This document shows positions 46,713-57,157 of a stretch of DNA of 64,000 bases, piece after piece; positions within the stretch are counted from its first letter, which is position 1, and every line of letters begins with the position of its first letter. Location: positions 9,136,501 to 9,200,500 of the forward strand of contig CP126191.1 in NCBI GenBank assembly GCA_030272155.1, read 5' to 3'. The translations under genes were made by a program, and so were the position numbers. The DNA comes from Tetradesmus obliquus (taxonomy: Eukaryota; Chlorophyta; Chlorophyceae; Sphaeropleales; Scenedesmaceae). The notes beneath the pieces were generated by a model. That model was given only the letters and a program-made list of their open reading frames with translations. It had not been told where the DNA came from and did not search any database.

Positions 46713-49700
46713 ATGGCGGAGCCTGATGAGCAAGATTCAGCCCCTCAAAGCAAGGTACCTGCTTAGCTGTGCGATGCACGGGAGGGCTTCATCCGCAATA
46801 GGCCGTGTTGTGCTGGAGGCCCGAGGAAACTCGTAGCTAGCACATGAGATGATGCCTAAAATAGTATTGATTATGGGCAGCTGGGAGAGTGCTTGGCCGT
46901 CGCCTTCAGACCGGCATCGCTGCCGAGTTGGCTTGTGCGGAGCTGTGAAGGGGCAGCTGACATTGTCGAGGCAGCCTAGGTGTAGAGCTAACTGGTTATC
47001 AGAGCATCTTAGCCAGCTGCGGCTGCCTGCAGGGGTTCCTGGGGTGTGGGCAGTACCCCTGGGTACTGCTGCAGTGCAATGCAGGCCACCTGCATCCTAG
47101 CATGATCGCCATGCACCCGACAGCAGTGTTATATCATAGCAGCATCTTGATTTCTCGAAACAGCTGTGTTTCGCTCATGTGCAGTCGGCTGTGCAATTGC
47201 TTTGCTGCCTCCCCTGCAGGTACATCGCTTTGTGGACTCTTCCCTGCTGCTGCAGACTGGGCTGGCGCGGTACTTCAACAAACGACCGTTCAGCGATATA
47301 ACAGTCATTGCCCCCGATGGCCGCAGCATCATGTGCCACCAGGTGGTGCTGTCAGCTGGCTCCAAGCGGTTTGCCAACATGCTGGAGCAGGGCAACCTGC
47401 ATGGCGAGGAGCTGCCAGTGTGGGGCGTAGACAGCGATGCTTTGGAGTCAATAATATCTTTCTTCTACTCGGCAGAGTGCACCCTCAGCTACCCGGGTGC
47501 AGTAGCAGTGCTAGATGCAGCCACTCGGCTGGATGTGCCAGCACTTGCAGCAGCAGCTGAGCAGTTCATCCGGGAGACGATGCACCCCACTACTGTCACC
47601 ACCATCCTGGCGCAGTCGCTGCAGTTCAAGATGAGCGAGCTGGCAGCAACGTGCTTTGACTACATCAACAACAGGTGGGTCGGCTGTGAAGCATCAGCTG
47701 CCAGGTGTGAGTAGGATGCAGCTGGTGTCAGTGCCTTTTCTGGCTGAAGGTACGCAATCTGGCACCTACATGTCCACAGACGGTGACACCACCTTTTCAT
47801 TGTCTCAGCACTGCGCAGCGGTGTCTGGTTGCGATGTGATTGGCTGGCATTCACGCGCACCGGTTCAGTGTGTTTGCACTGGCTGACAAGTTTGAGATTT
47901 GAGGGCACCATGTTCTGGAGTTTGATGTCTTCACATGCAATCACTGACATGACGCTACGGCCAGCATCTCAATATCACCACAACAATCGTGTTCCTGGCT
48001 GCTGCCGTCACATCTGCATCTGCATGCCCGCCACCATGCGGCCGCAGGTTTGAGGACGTCGCAGCCACCAGCGACTTCACCGCGGCCAGCTTCGCCACGC
48101 TCAGCCAGATCCTAGGCCACGTGCAGGACAGCCAGTCCGAGCTGGCGCTGTTCAAGGCCGCGTGGTGCTGGATCATCGCGGACGTGAAGCACATCAACCA
48201 CCTGGAGGCCATCCTGCGCATGGTCAAGGTGCCGGGCATCACCTTCAACGAGCTTATACAGCTGGGCGCCAAGGGCCAGCCGGGCTCCGCGCAGCTGGCA
48301 GCAGCAGCGGCAGCAGCAGCAGCGGCGGCGGCTGGAGGGGGCGATGGCGGGGAGGGCGGCGGCGTGCTGAGCCTGAGCCAGCTGCAGGCGGCAGCGGTGC
48401 AGGGGCTGAAGGGGCCCGTGGATGCTGCAGAGGCAGCAGCCATGCTGGACCCTGCGGCGGCGGCAGCGCAGCCGGCTGGCGGCGATGCTGCCGGCTGGGC
48501 GGGCATGGCTGGCGGCGAGTGCTCGGCGCCGATGGCAGCGAACAACGCGGCAGGCGCTGGGGCGCTGGACGTGCAGCAGCAGCACGATGCGATGGCGACG
48601 GCAGCGGCGGCAGCAGCTGCAGCGGTGGGCGGCGCGGATGACTCGAGCCTGCTTGCAGCGCTGGCGGCTGGCGGCAGCTTGATGAGCCCATCCGGCTCCT
48701 CGCTGCCTGCAGGACTCAACACCGCAGGCCGCTACGATTCATCGCTGCCCACACCATCCAGCAGAGGCCCGCAGCTAGATATGCCGATGCCGCACGGCGG
48801 CAGGTACAGCAGCAACGAAGTCACGGACTATGCGGCAGCAGCGGCAGCAGCAGCAGTGTACGGCGGCGGGCTGCCGGGGCTGGAGCTGCCTGGGCAGCAT
48901 GAGGCGGATGCAGCAGCAGCGGCAGCGGGGCTGGACCCGCGGCGGCTGGTGAGCAGGTACAACAGCGGCTCGCTGGAGGACGCGGCAGCAGCAGCAGCAG
49001 CGATGGGCGGCGGCGCGACTAGCAGCGGCGGGCGCTCGGCGTCGCCGACCGGCAACAGCAGGGGCTGGGCGCGCGGCTCGCGGGGCGAGGTGAGGCGCGG
49101 GCTTGCTGGGGTTGTTGCAATCATGCATGTGAATATGCATGTCATGGAAGCTGTGATTTTTGTAGCAGAGTCTGCTGTTTATTTTGGAAAGCAGGGCATA
49201 CCCTTGCAGCGACCTGCAGCCGTGTGTGCCAGCTGTGCCAGCAACCCCTTCCATGTTTGCAGGTCACGGCTGTGGCTGCTGACAGCTGGCTGCTGCACTC
49301 CCTGCGCACTGCCTTTGTCTGCTGCCGTGCAGGGCTCGGGTGGCGCTGCCGCGCGCAATGCGCACGCCAAGGGCGTGTGCCAGGTGGAGGGCTGCTACAC
49401 CGACCTGAAGGGCCTGCGCGACTACCACCTGCGCTACAAGATCTGCGAGTACCACCTCAAGGTGAGGGGCTGGCTGGGTGTGGTGTGAGTCCGGGGCCGA
49501 GGTTGCCGGTGCTGAGCGAGGGGGCGGGCAGGCGCATGCATCGTCGTAGTCACGCGAGTCCTGCAGCAGTGGTGGCGGCGGCTATAGCAGCGCATGTCTG
49601 CGGGTTGCCGTTCACGCATGCCTATCACGCATGCTGCACGCCTATCAGAGTGCATGGAATGAGCGGCGCCCAGTGTCGTCAACCATGAGGGTTGCGGGTG

Positions 49701-51585
49701 GGGAAAGGGAGCGGAGGCTGCCAGGTCAACCTGGGCAGACGAAAGGCTAATGCTGATGCTTGCTGCACATGCACATGCACACATGCTGGCAACAGGCTGA
49801 CGGAGTCATCTGTGCTGCTGTGCTGTGTGGCTGCTGTGCGCAGGTCAGCAGCATCGTGCGTGACGGCAAGCCGCAGCGCTTCTGCCAGCAGTGCGGGCGC
49901 TTCCACCTGCTGACCGACTTTGACGGCAACAAGCGCAGCTGCAGGGCGCGGTGAGCAGCAAGGCACAGCGGGCCAGCACAGCGGTCAGGCGTTGATGGCC
50001 AGGCTTCTCAGTTGGAGAGATCAGCAGCACACCACGCGGTTGGGTGCATCAACATCAGTGCGATTTATTCAGCATGAACTATGTGGTGCATCTGAAAGCA
50101 AGTACGGCCACCGTTTGTGATAGAGGTGTGACTTGCACTGTACACTGTTGCGGCGCTCTCTTGTCTTGCAGCAAGCCTTTATCTGTCTTACTCACGTCTG
50201 TACCTCGCCGCTGCCTGCTGCTGCTGCATCTGCTGCTCACGTGCTGCTGCAGGCTTCAGCGGCACAACGCGCGCCGCCGCAAGCGCGGCGAGGACGAGGC
50301 CATCGCCTTCACGCCCAGCAGCAAGCGCACGCGCGGCGGCGGCAGCAGCAGCCAGCTGGGCGACGAGGACATGCTGGCGCTGTCGCAGCAGGGCATGGGC
50401 GGCGGCCTCGACATGGGCCTGGGTGGTGCGGCAGGCGCAGCGGGGGCCTGGCCGGGCATGGAGCCTGGCAATGCAGCATACATGGCGGCAATGGGCATGG
50501 GGGCAGGCATGATGGGGCCTGGGGCCGAGGGGTTTGGAGGGGCAGCGGCGTTTGGCGCGGCAGCGGGGGGCGACGGCGCTGACGGCAGCGCTGCGTGGAT
50601 GGCGCAGTACCCGGCGCAGCTCGGGGCCATGGCTGGGCTGCCAGGCATGCAGAGTGGCGGCATGGCGGGCTTGCCTGAGGTGTCTGGCGGCGCAGCAGCA
50701 GCAGAGGGAGCAGGCAGCGGCCGTGGCGCAGGGTACGGCGGCCGGCGGTCGAGCCGGGGCATTGGCGGCAGCAGGCCGGGCTCAGCGACAGGGCACCGCA
50801 AGGGCGCTGCGGCGGCTGTTGCTGCGGCGGCGGCAGCGGCGGCTGCCGGCGAGTCCACTGACGATGAGGCTGCTGCTGCTGCGCGGCACCACATGGGCTG
50901 GGCTGCCGGGCTGGAGATGCTTGCTGACGTGGCGCAGCTGGGCAACCACACTGCGTCAGACCCTGGGGAGGGGGGCGTGAAGCGGGAGGCCAGCGAACCC
51001 GCCAAGCCTGAGGAGCAGCAGCAGCAGGGTGCGGCTGTAGCAGCACCGCAGGATGGGGCAGCAGCAGCAACAGCAGCAGTGCAGCAGGGGCAGGATGCAG
51101 CAGGGCAGGAGGCTGCAGCAGTACCGCAGGCTGGCACTGGCGAGCCAGCGGCTGCTGAAGATGCTGAGCAGCAGCAGCAGCAGCAGGCGCAGCAGCTGGA
51201 ACAGCCGGAGCCGCAGCAGCAGCTTCAGCAGGAGCAGCCGCCGGAACAGCAGCAGGAGCAGCAGCAGGAGCAGCAGCAGGAAGTTGTGCAGGGCTCTGAA
51301 GCTGCAGGAGATGCTGCTGGTGATGCGGGTGCTGGTACTTGCGCAGCAGCCGAAGCTGCAGCAGGGTCTAGCGAGCAGCAGCAGCAGCAGCAGCAGCATA
51401 GTACCCCGTCACCGCTGGGAGTGGGATTGATCGCAGGCCGCTCGAGCCCTGCTCAGGATGCGCCGCCCACCAGCGAAGGGGCTGCTGCTGCCACAGCGGC
51501 TGCTGCGGGGCTGCCTGGGCGTTGCGATGACCAGGCGTACATCAATGAGGCGGGTGCAGCAGCGCCAGCGCGCGTGAAGGGCTGA
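46713..51585 (+). CDS. BTB/POZ-BACK protein fused to an SBP-box DNA-binding domain, complete
   Basis: Six exons (46713-46754, 47220-47674, 48048-49089, 49333-49461, 49844-49950, 50253-51585) give 1,035 aa, all phases matching. The BTB domain (about 15-125) reads [25 protein letters not shown]...FANML; a BACK-like helical region follows (to about 230). A poly-Ala/Gly linker leads to a complete SBP domain (529-604): zinc site 1 C529-C534-C551-H554, zinc site 2 C570-C573-H577-C589 in [10 protein letters not shown]...KRSC, and the overlapping [21 protein letters not shown]. The C-terminal ~430 residues are Ala/Gly- then Gln-rich. SBP factors bind GTAC-core DNA; BTB domains dimerise or recruit CUL3, so a dimeric regulator or CUL3-linked one is plausible. 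Exon 1 ([14 protein letters not shown]) is short; its start is the best-supported ATG. Confidence 0.85.
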
Positions 51586-52896
51586 GAAGGCTGGCTGCAG
51601 GCCCTGCACACCTGCTGCTCAGCTGACAGTATGTTTGCTAATTAGTGCACATGTGTATGGCTCTGGGAATTGCTGGGTGTGTGCGGCTCTGGGCAGCAAG
51701 GCAGCGAGGCTGCTGCCAGGTTTGCCGGCGGGGTGATTGGAGCTTGTGCTGGCGGCTTGTTACCTGTACATGTGTATGATGCTTGAGCGGTGGAGCGGCA
51801 TGTTGGCTGGTCTCTCCAGAGGAGCCATATTTTTGCCACAACAGGTGCTTGTGTTGCGGCATTTGTGCTGATGCTCTGTTCAGCGATAACCGACCAGGCT
51901 TGCATGCATGCTGCTGTTTGGGAATGCAACTTGCATGTCGGTGGCTGATGTGTTGTGCACAGTGTACTGCATGCCTGTCAGTGCTCTGGGGCTGTGCAGT
52001 GTTTGGCGCGTGTTGGGTGGTACCACCGGTGTGCAGCTGTGTGCATGATGTTGAGAGCGAGGCTGCGCTATGAGGCAAGTCTGACACACCTAGAAGACAG
52101 ACGGTCTGCAATATGCAGGCCACGTCTTGCAGTGCCCTCATGCAAATTGACTGCCGAGGGTGTTAAAATGAGGCGCGTGCGCTGCTTTAGAGGTTAGAGG
52201 CACCAAGCGTGCGCCTCGCAGGTTGGTGGTGGCGGTGTTGTGCACCACGTGGTGCTGTGCTATACAGGATGGAGCAGCGGTGCTCCCACAGCGCCTGGGT
52301 GTCCCGTGATGTTGTGTCAGCAGCTGAGCGCATTCACTCTGGCGCTTGGTTGAGCAGCTGCATTGCCTTCTGTTGCAGGCAACATGCCGTGTACAGCACT
52401 TAAGGGCGTGCTGTGGGGCGCCCCGAATGAGCAAGCAACGTTTTGGTGTTGGGGCAGTGCGATGTGCTGCGCAGTCACTGTGCAGCGTGCTGTTCAGCGT
52501 GGCATCTGCTTGAGGCGCATTTATTTGAACAGGACGTGCATGCCGCACATGGTGTGGCGGTGGGGCATCGTCCATCAGCTGCCGGGAGCTTTGATGACGC
52601 CAGCTGGGCGTGTCTCTTGAGTCGAGCGTCACCATATGCATGCACACAGTGTCAGAAACAAGTGTCACCAGCAGCGGCAGCAGCGTTTGGCGTATCGTTT
52701 GCACTTGGTTGACCAGCAGCTGGGCTGGCGAGTGGCGGTGCGGCAGGTATACATTATTTCTGCTAAGGGCATGGCTACAAGTTCAACAGCTGTCACGCGG
52801 GAGCTTTGCTATTGAGGTGGGCAACTCGCCCTTGCACTGGCAGGATCAACAACCTTTGTTTTTGAAGGGCGGCTGTGACGAGTGACTCTCATTTCA

Positions 52897-52901
52897 TTAC
52901 A
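52897..52901 (-). terminator. TGTAA polyadenylation signal, MED27
   Basis: On the - strand, about 630 nt past the MED27 stop. Assigned by motif and position. Confidence 0.35.
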
Positions 52902-53104
52902 CTGCTGTTTTGCTTGCTATCTTGTTGCTATGCACATTTTTTCTGGGTACTTTGGCTCCAAGTTTGGAATGTGACGGCGTCGTGGGCGCCAGGCGTTTGA
53001 CGGATGACATCTGGGAATCATGTACATTTGTTGAGCTGAGGTTTGATTGTGGTGTCACTCAAATGGGGTTTTGAGGTGGCTGCCAATGCGGCATAGTTTG
53101 CCTG

Positions 53105-53146
53105 TATCGAGGTCCTTCACATGTTTTTATCGAGGTCCTTCACATG
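53105..53146. repeat. 19-bp direct repeat, two copies
   Basis: TATCGAGGTCCTTCACATG occurs at 53105-53123 and 53128-53146, separated by TTTT. Confidence 0.9.
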
Positions 53147-53527
53147 ATTTGAGGTAACAACTGTACAATCTGCTGATGGCATGGACCCATTGCGTTGACT
53201 GTCAATGCGCTGTGACAGCACATCAATCTACCACTGCAGTACTGGTGAGCAGCCTTGGTGGCTTTCAGATGATTCAAACTGCCATAACCACGGCGATCAT
53301 GATCATGTTACCATTTGAGCCATAGCACAGTCGCCATCGACCCCACAACACGGTGATGACAAAAATGCAGAATAACTGACCACAGATGGCCACACTACAC
53401 TGACGTGATAGGCTAGCCCGCAGGCTGGCACATAGTACGTGCCTGCGTAGTACAAGAGACTGTCCATCTTCACAAGAAAGCACCAGCAAACGCCAGACTA
53501 ACCGTAACTACTGTCATGATAGCAATA

Positions 53528-56329
53528 TCACTGAGCCATGGCCTCCTGCAGCTGCGCCAGCAGCAGATTGTCTGAGGGAGCAGTACTGCGCATTACTCCA
53601 TCGCCCAAGGCAAGCTCCAGCTGCTCTGCTGCTGCTGCTGGTGCTGCTGCCGCTGCTGCCTGCTGCTCCGCTGGCGGCCAGGGAGCGAGGTGTGTGTGGT
53701 ACGCCTTGCGCAGCGCCTTGTTGCTGGCTGCTTGGAACAGCTGCTCCAGGGACAGCCTGCGCGGCAGCCACACCAATGACAGTTACAAAGGTTATGACAG
53801 TTACAAAGGTTGCGTCAGTTGTAAGTAGGTGTTTAGCAGGGCGTGTTGCCGTACCAAACCAAGGCTGTGTTTGCAGGTTTGATGGTGTCGACATCTGTAG
53901 CGAGCATGCATGCGCAGCATTGCACGATGCAGGACAACCGTCACATTTACGGTGTCGATTAACTGTCACCACAGCAGGGGGCAGCAATGGCTGTGGGCAC
54001 TGCAGCTGCAGCTGACACGCTGGCACACCTACGTTTCTCCTTTAAAGGCTGGCAGCTCACCAGTAGGGCCGCAGCACTGGTGGCAGCGGGATGGCCGTAG
54101 CAGGCTCCCAAGCCATCAGCTTGCCGCTCACATCACACGGCCTGCTGAACAGATCGTCATAACACGCCAGCCACAGCAGCAGGCACTCCAGCGCGACACC
54201 AGCAGCCAGCCTGCTGCTGCTGCTGGTGCGGCTGCTGCTGCTGTGGGCACCGTTGCCTGCTGCTGCTGCTGCTGCTGATGGTGGTGGCTCCAGCAGAGCA
54301 TGCGCTGACTCCAGCTGCTGGAAGTGATGCATTGCACGCACAGCGAGGTTGCTGATGCGCTTGAACACCTGCACATGCATGCAAACATGGTGAGTGATAT
54401 CACCAACCAGGAACGCCACATTCGAGCCTTACTCACAGCTCCAGCAGCTCCCAACACGCCTGCTTGCTGCTAGACGTCGAGCGCTATGCAGCACACAGAG
54501 ACATCTTACATACTGCGGCTGATGTGCTGTGATCTAACCATTAGCGCAGCAGCGGCCAGCCTCACCTGGTGCTTTGATGAGCCCCAGGCGTCTATGCTGG
54601 CGGCCTTGTCAGCGCTGTCGATGCACAGCCGCACTGGATCCAGGCAGCCAGGCGCAGCCAGCGCCACTGAGGCAGCAAACACGCCCGGGCACACCACGCG
54701 CACCTACACGGCAGCGCATCACAGCAGTGTGGAGCAGACGTACTATGAGTCAGCTCTAGGGTGCAGCGCGCCAGCGCGCGCATGCATCATGATTTTGAGC
54801 GACGGCAGAAGCAGCATGTGTTGTGGTGGCCGCACGCCGCTGCTGCTGCTGCTCAGGCCTGCTACACGTGCTGTTTTCAGTACCATACCAGCCCACACCG
54901 TCCATCGCCAATGTCCATCGCCACACTCGCCGCATGCGCCGTGCACATCACCACACTGTCTGACAACTGGCGAACCTTCATATGAATCGCACATCATTGC
55001 ATAAGAGCTTCTTATTGCAACTGTGCCTGCCCACCTCATCGATCCAGTTCCAGTACTTGGCCAGGCTGTGCTCATTAATGGGCTTGCCCGGCTCTGCAGG
55101 CGAACTGAAGAACAGCTGGTTGCTGGAGCTCTTAAACAGGTGCAGCTGCAGCTTGGGTGCCGCTGACAGCACCGACTGAATCGGCCGCAGCAGCGGCGTG
55201 TGATCTACGAGGACAGCAGGCACAGGAGGCGGTTAGGAGGTGTTTTTTTATACGTCTGTTGATGTAGCGTAGTGGTGCTTGATTGCACAGCGGATGATAT
55301 GGCATGTATGTGATGGTGCAGTGCTGAAGATGTGTACCTGAGGCTGAGGGTACCACCCATGCATGTTTGGTGTGGGTTGTTGCCCTGCCTTTTCAACAAG
55401 CAGTGTGGCCTCAAGGTGCACAGAGAAGCAAAGATGTCTTGCAGGACAGCCGGCAGCAAACTGACTTGCTGTACTGCCCGGCAGCTGGCAGTTGCGGCTG
55501 AGGATGCTAAGCATTGTTGACTGCTGTGTGTGCATACATAATCAAGTGTGTATGTGTGTGCAGTGTGCAAGCTACCCACCATACATGTGCTGCCGCTGCT
55601 GCTGCTGAGGCTGTATGGGTTTCAGCCCTGCTGCTCCTGCTGCTCCTGCTGCTGCTGCTGCACTGCCATTGGCGGTGCACAGTGCTGCCTGCACCTGCTG
55701 CTGCAGGACAAGTGCTGCCTGCCGGGCCTGCTGCTGCGCACTGCTTGTCCATGCAGCTTGCGCTGCTGCTGTTGCATCTGTTGTTTGGCTCGGCTGTTGC
55801 ACGGCAGCGCTTGGCTGGCCCTGCAGCACTGCTGCATGCAGCGCCTGCAGCTGAGGCCCCAGCGTTTGCAGCTGCTGTATATTCTGTTCTGCGCGCTGCG
55901 ATCACGGCATTGGTATGCAGACATCAGGTGCCGTCAGGCTGTTATGAGCAGTTGTTGTGGGCATTGAGCACTGCAAGCTGCAGCTGCAGGCAACAAATTT
56001 CCAGCACGTGCCAGTAGACATTGCATAAGAAGAAGTGCAGCACTCAGGTCGCCTGCAGGACAGCGTTACCTGCAGGCACTCCAGTGCTTCGTCTGCTGCT
56101 GATGGCCCTTGCTGCGGTACATCTGGGCACCTGCACAAGGCTGTGATCACGTCCGACTTGATATGTTGTACCTACAGAACATGCGTTCAGTTGGGTTCTG
56201 ATACGGTCATTCTTCGGGTGGTGCTGTTTAGTCAGTAACCAAGGCATGGTGCCTCAGGGCCTTCCAGCGCTGGTGGCGCACCTTGTCTATGGCTTCAGCC
56301 AGCAACGCTGCTCTTGGGTCTGATGCCAT
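53528..56329 (-). CDS. MED27: Mediator complex subunit MED27, complete
   Basis: Seven exons (56329-56282, 56171-56070, 55895-55580, 55204-55035, 54703-54566, 54368-54061, 53756-53528) give 436 aa, all in phase. The middle holds AKYWNWIDE|VRVVCPGVFAASVAL. The C-terminal MED27 domain is clear: VFKRISNLAVRAMHHF, LECLLLWLACYDDLFSRPC, LPPVLRPYW and KALRKAYHTHL. The CxxC-like zinc residues of animal and plant MED27 are reduced here (RPCDVSGKLMAWE in place of VCSKCGRLL), which is notable. A Gln/Ala-rich insertion sits at about 85-155. MED27 is part of the Mediator tail/head boundary and links activators to RNA polymerase II. Longer than human MED27 (311 aa) and near the plant length (~406). Confidence 0.85.
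53776..53811. repeat. 18-bp tandem repeat in the last MED27 intron
   Basis: ATGACAGTTACAAAGGTT is repeated exactly at 53776-53793 and 53794-53811, about 20 bp upstream of the last exon's acceptor on the - strand. Confidence 0.9.
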
Positions 56330-57157
56330 TGTTGTTCTTTAATATAAGAGTTTGGTGCAATGCTAATTAAATCTCTTGTAAGGCCAATGAACACTTGAGC
56401 TACAGTAGCACTGTACTGTAGTGCCAGCCCTGCGCCCCACAATTATAGGTCAATGAGTGCAACCCTGGTCATCATTCACCCGGCATGCGATCTTGGTGTT
56501 TTGAAACAAGACATCTGATGGGCCCGGTGCAGAACAACAGTTCCAACTCCTCACTGAGCAGCACACTGGTATGACAACCAGAATGACAAAGCGCCGAGTC
56601 GATGCAGAGCAGGTAGTGTTGCGTCCTGAAGCCACGATTGATGCGGTATGCATAAACGCTCTTGGCGTAATCGTTCAACGGACCAGTGACAGAAGCAACC
56701 CCAAGTTCGGGCCCCCAACTCTTGGCAGGACCAGTGCCCGTGTACGTTCGGTCTCAAAGGCTTTATACAGAGTTGACAGTTTGCGTTGCGTAGCCCCAGC
56801 ACTTTACCAGCCAACCATATAGGAAGCCCGCGTTGCGCTGCTAACGAACCCAGCCGAAGGCAAGGCTCGCATGGGCATATTGTGCCCTATGTCGTCAATC
56901 TAAGCCTTCTTCAACTTGATTGAACCAGTCTGAGCTGAGAAGGGCGTGGTGCGGCTACAACCCCCTAGACAGTGTGCTGCCTGGTGAGTTGCTTGCAAGA
57001 CGGTTGGCGTCTTCAGAGGTATCTTCACCACAGACGAGCACTACCAGCTGTATGTTTGTGTGAGTGTCAACCTGGTAGTGCTGACAGCAGCTTGACTAGT
57101 CCCCACTTCTGCCTTGCAGGACAGGCACACACCAACAGCACAGCAACAGCGGCAGCC
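56330..57157. promoter_or_regulatory. Divergent promoter between MED27 and the GH130-like gene
   Basis: 828 bp between opposing start codons. AT-rich sequence just upstream of the MED27 ATG (TTTAATATAAG, about 56338-56348) may be core promoter. A frame at 56571-56822 (+, 83 codons) lacks a domain. The promoter role is by layout. Confidence 0.4.

Larger units (their letters stand above)
51586..53527. other. Convergent intergenic region
   Basis: Between the 3' ends of the BTB-SBP gene (+) and MED27 (-). Contains a short tandem repeat (53105-53146) and a - strand TGTAA (52901-52897). The longest frames (52704-52138 on -, 52141-51638 on -) are His/Cys/Gln-rich with no domain. No gene is supported. 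Confidence 0.45.

Noticed and set aside
50256..51137. 293-codon - strand frame antisense to the BTB-SBP gene
   Set aside because: Shadow of the Ala/Gly/Gln-rich C-terminal exon; no domain, and the + strand reading contains the SBP domain.
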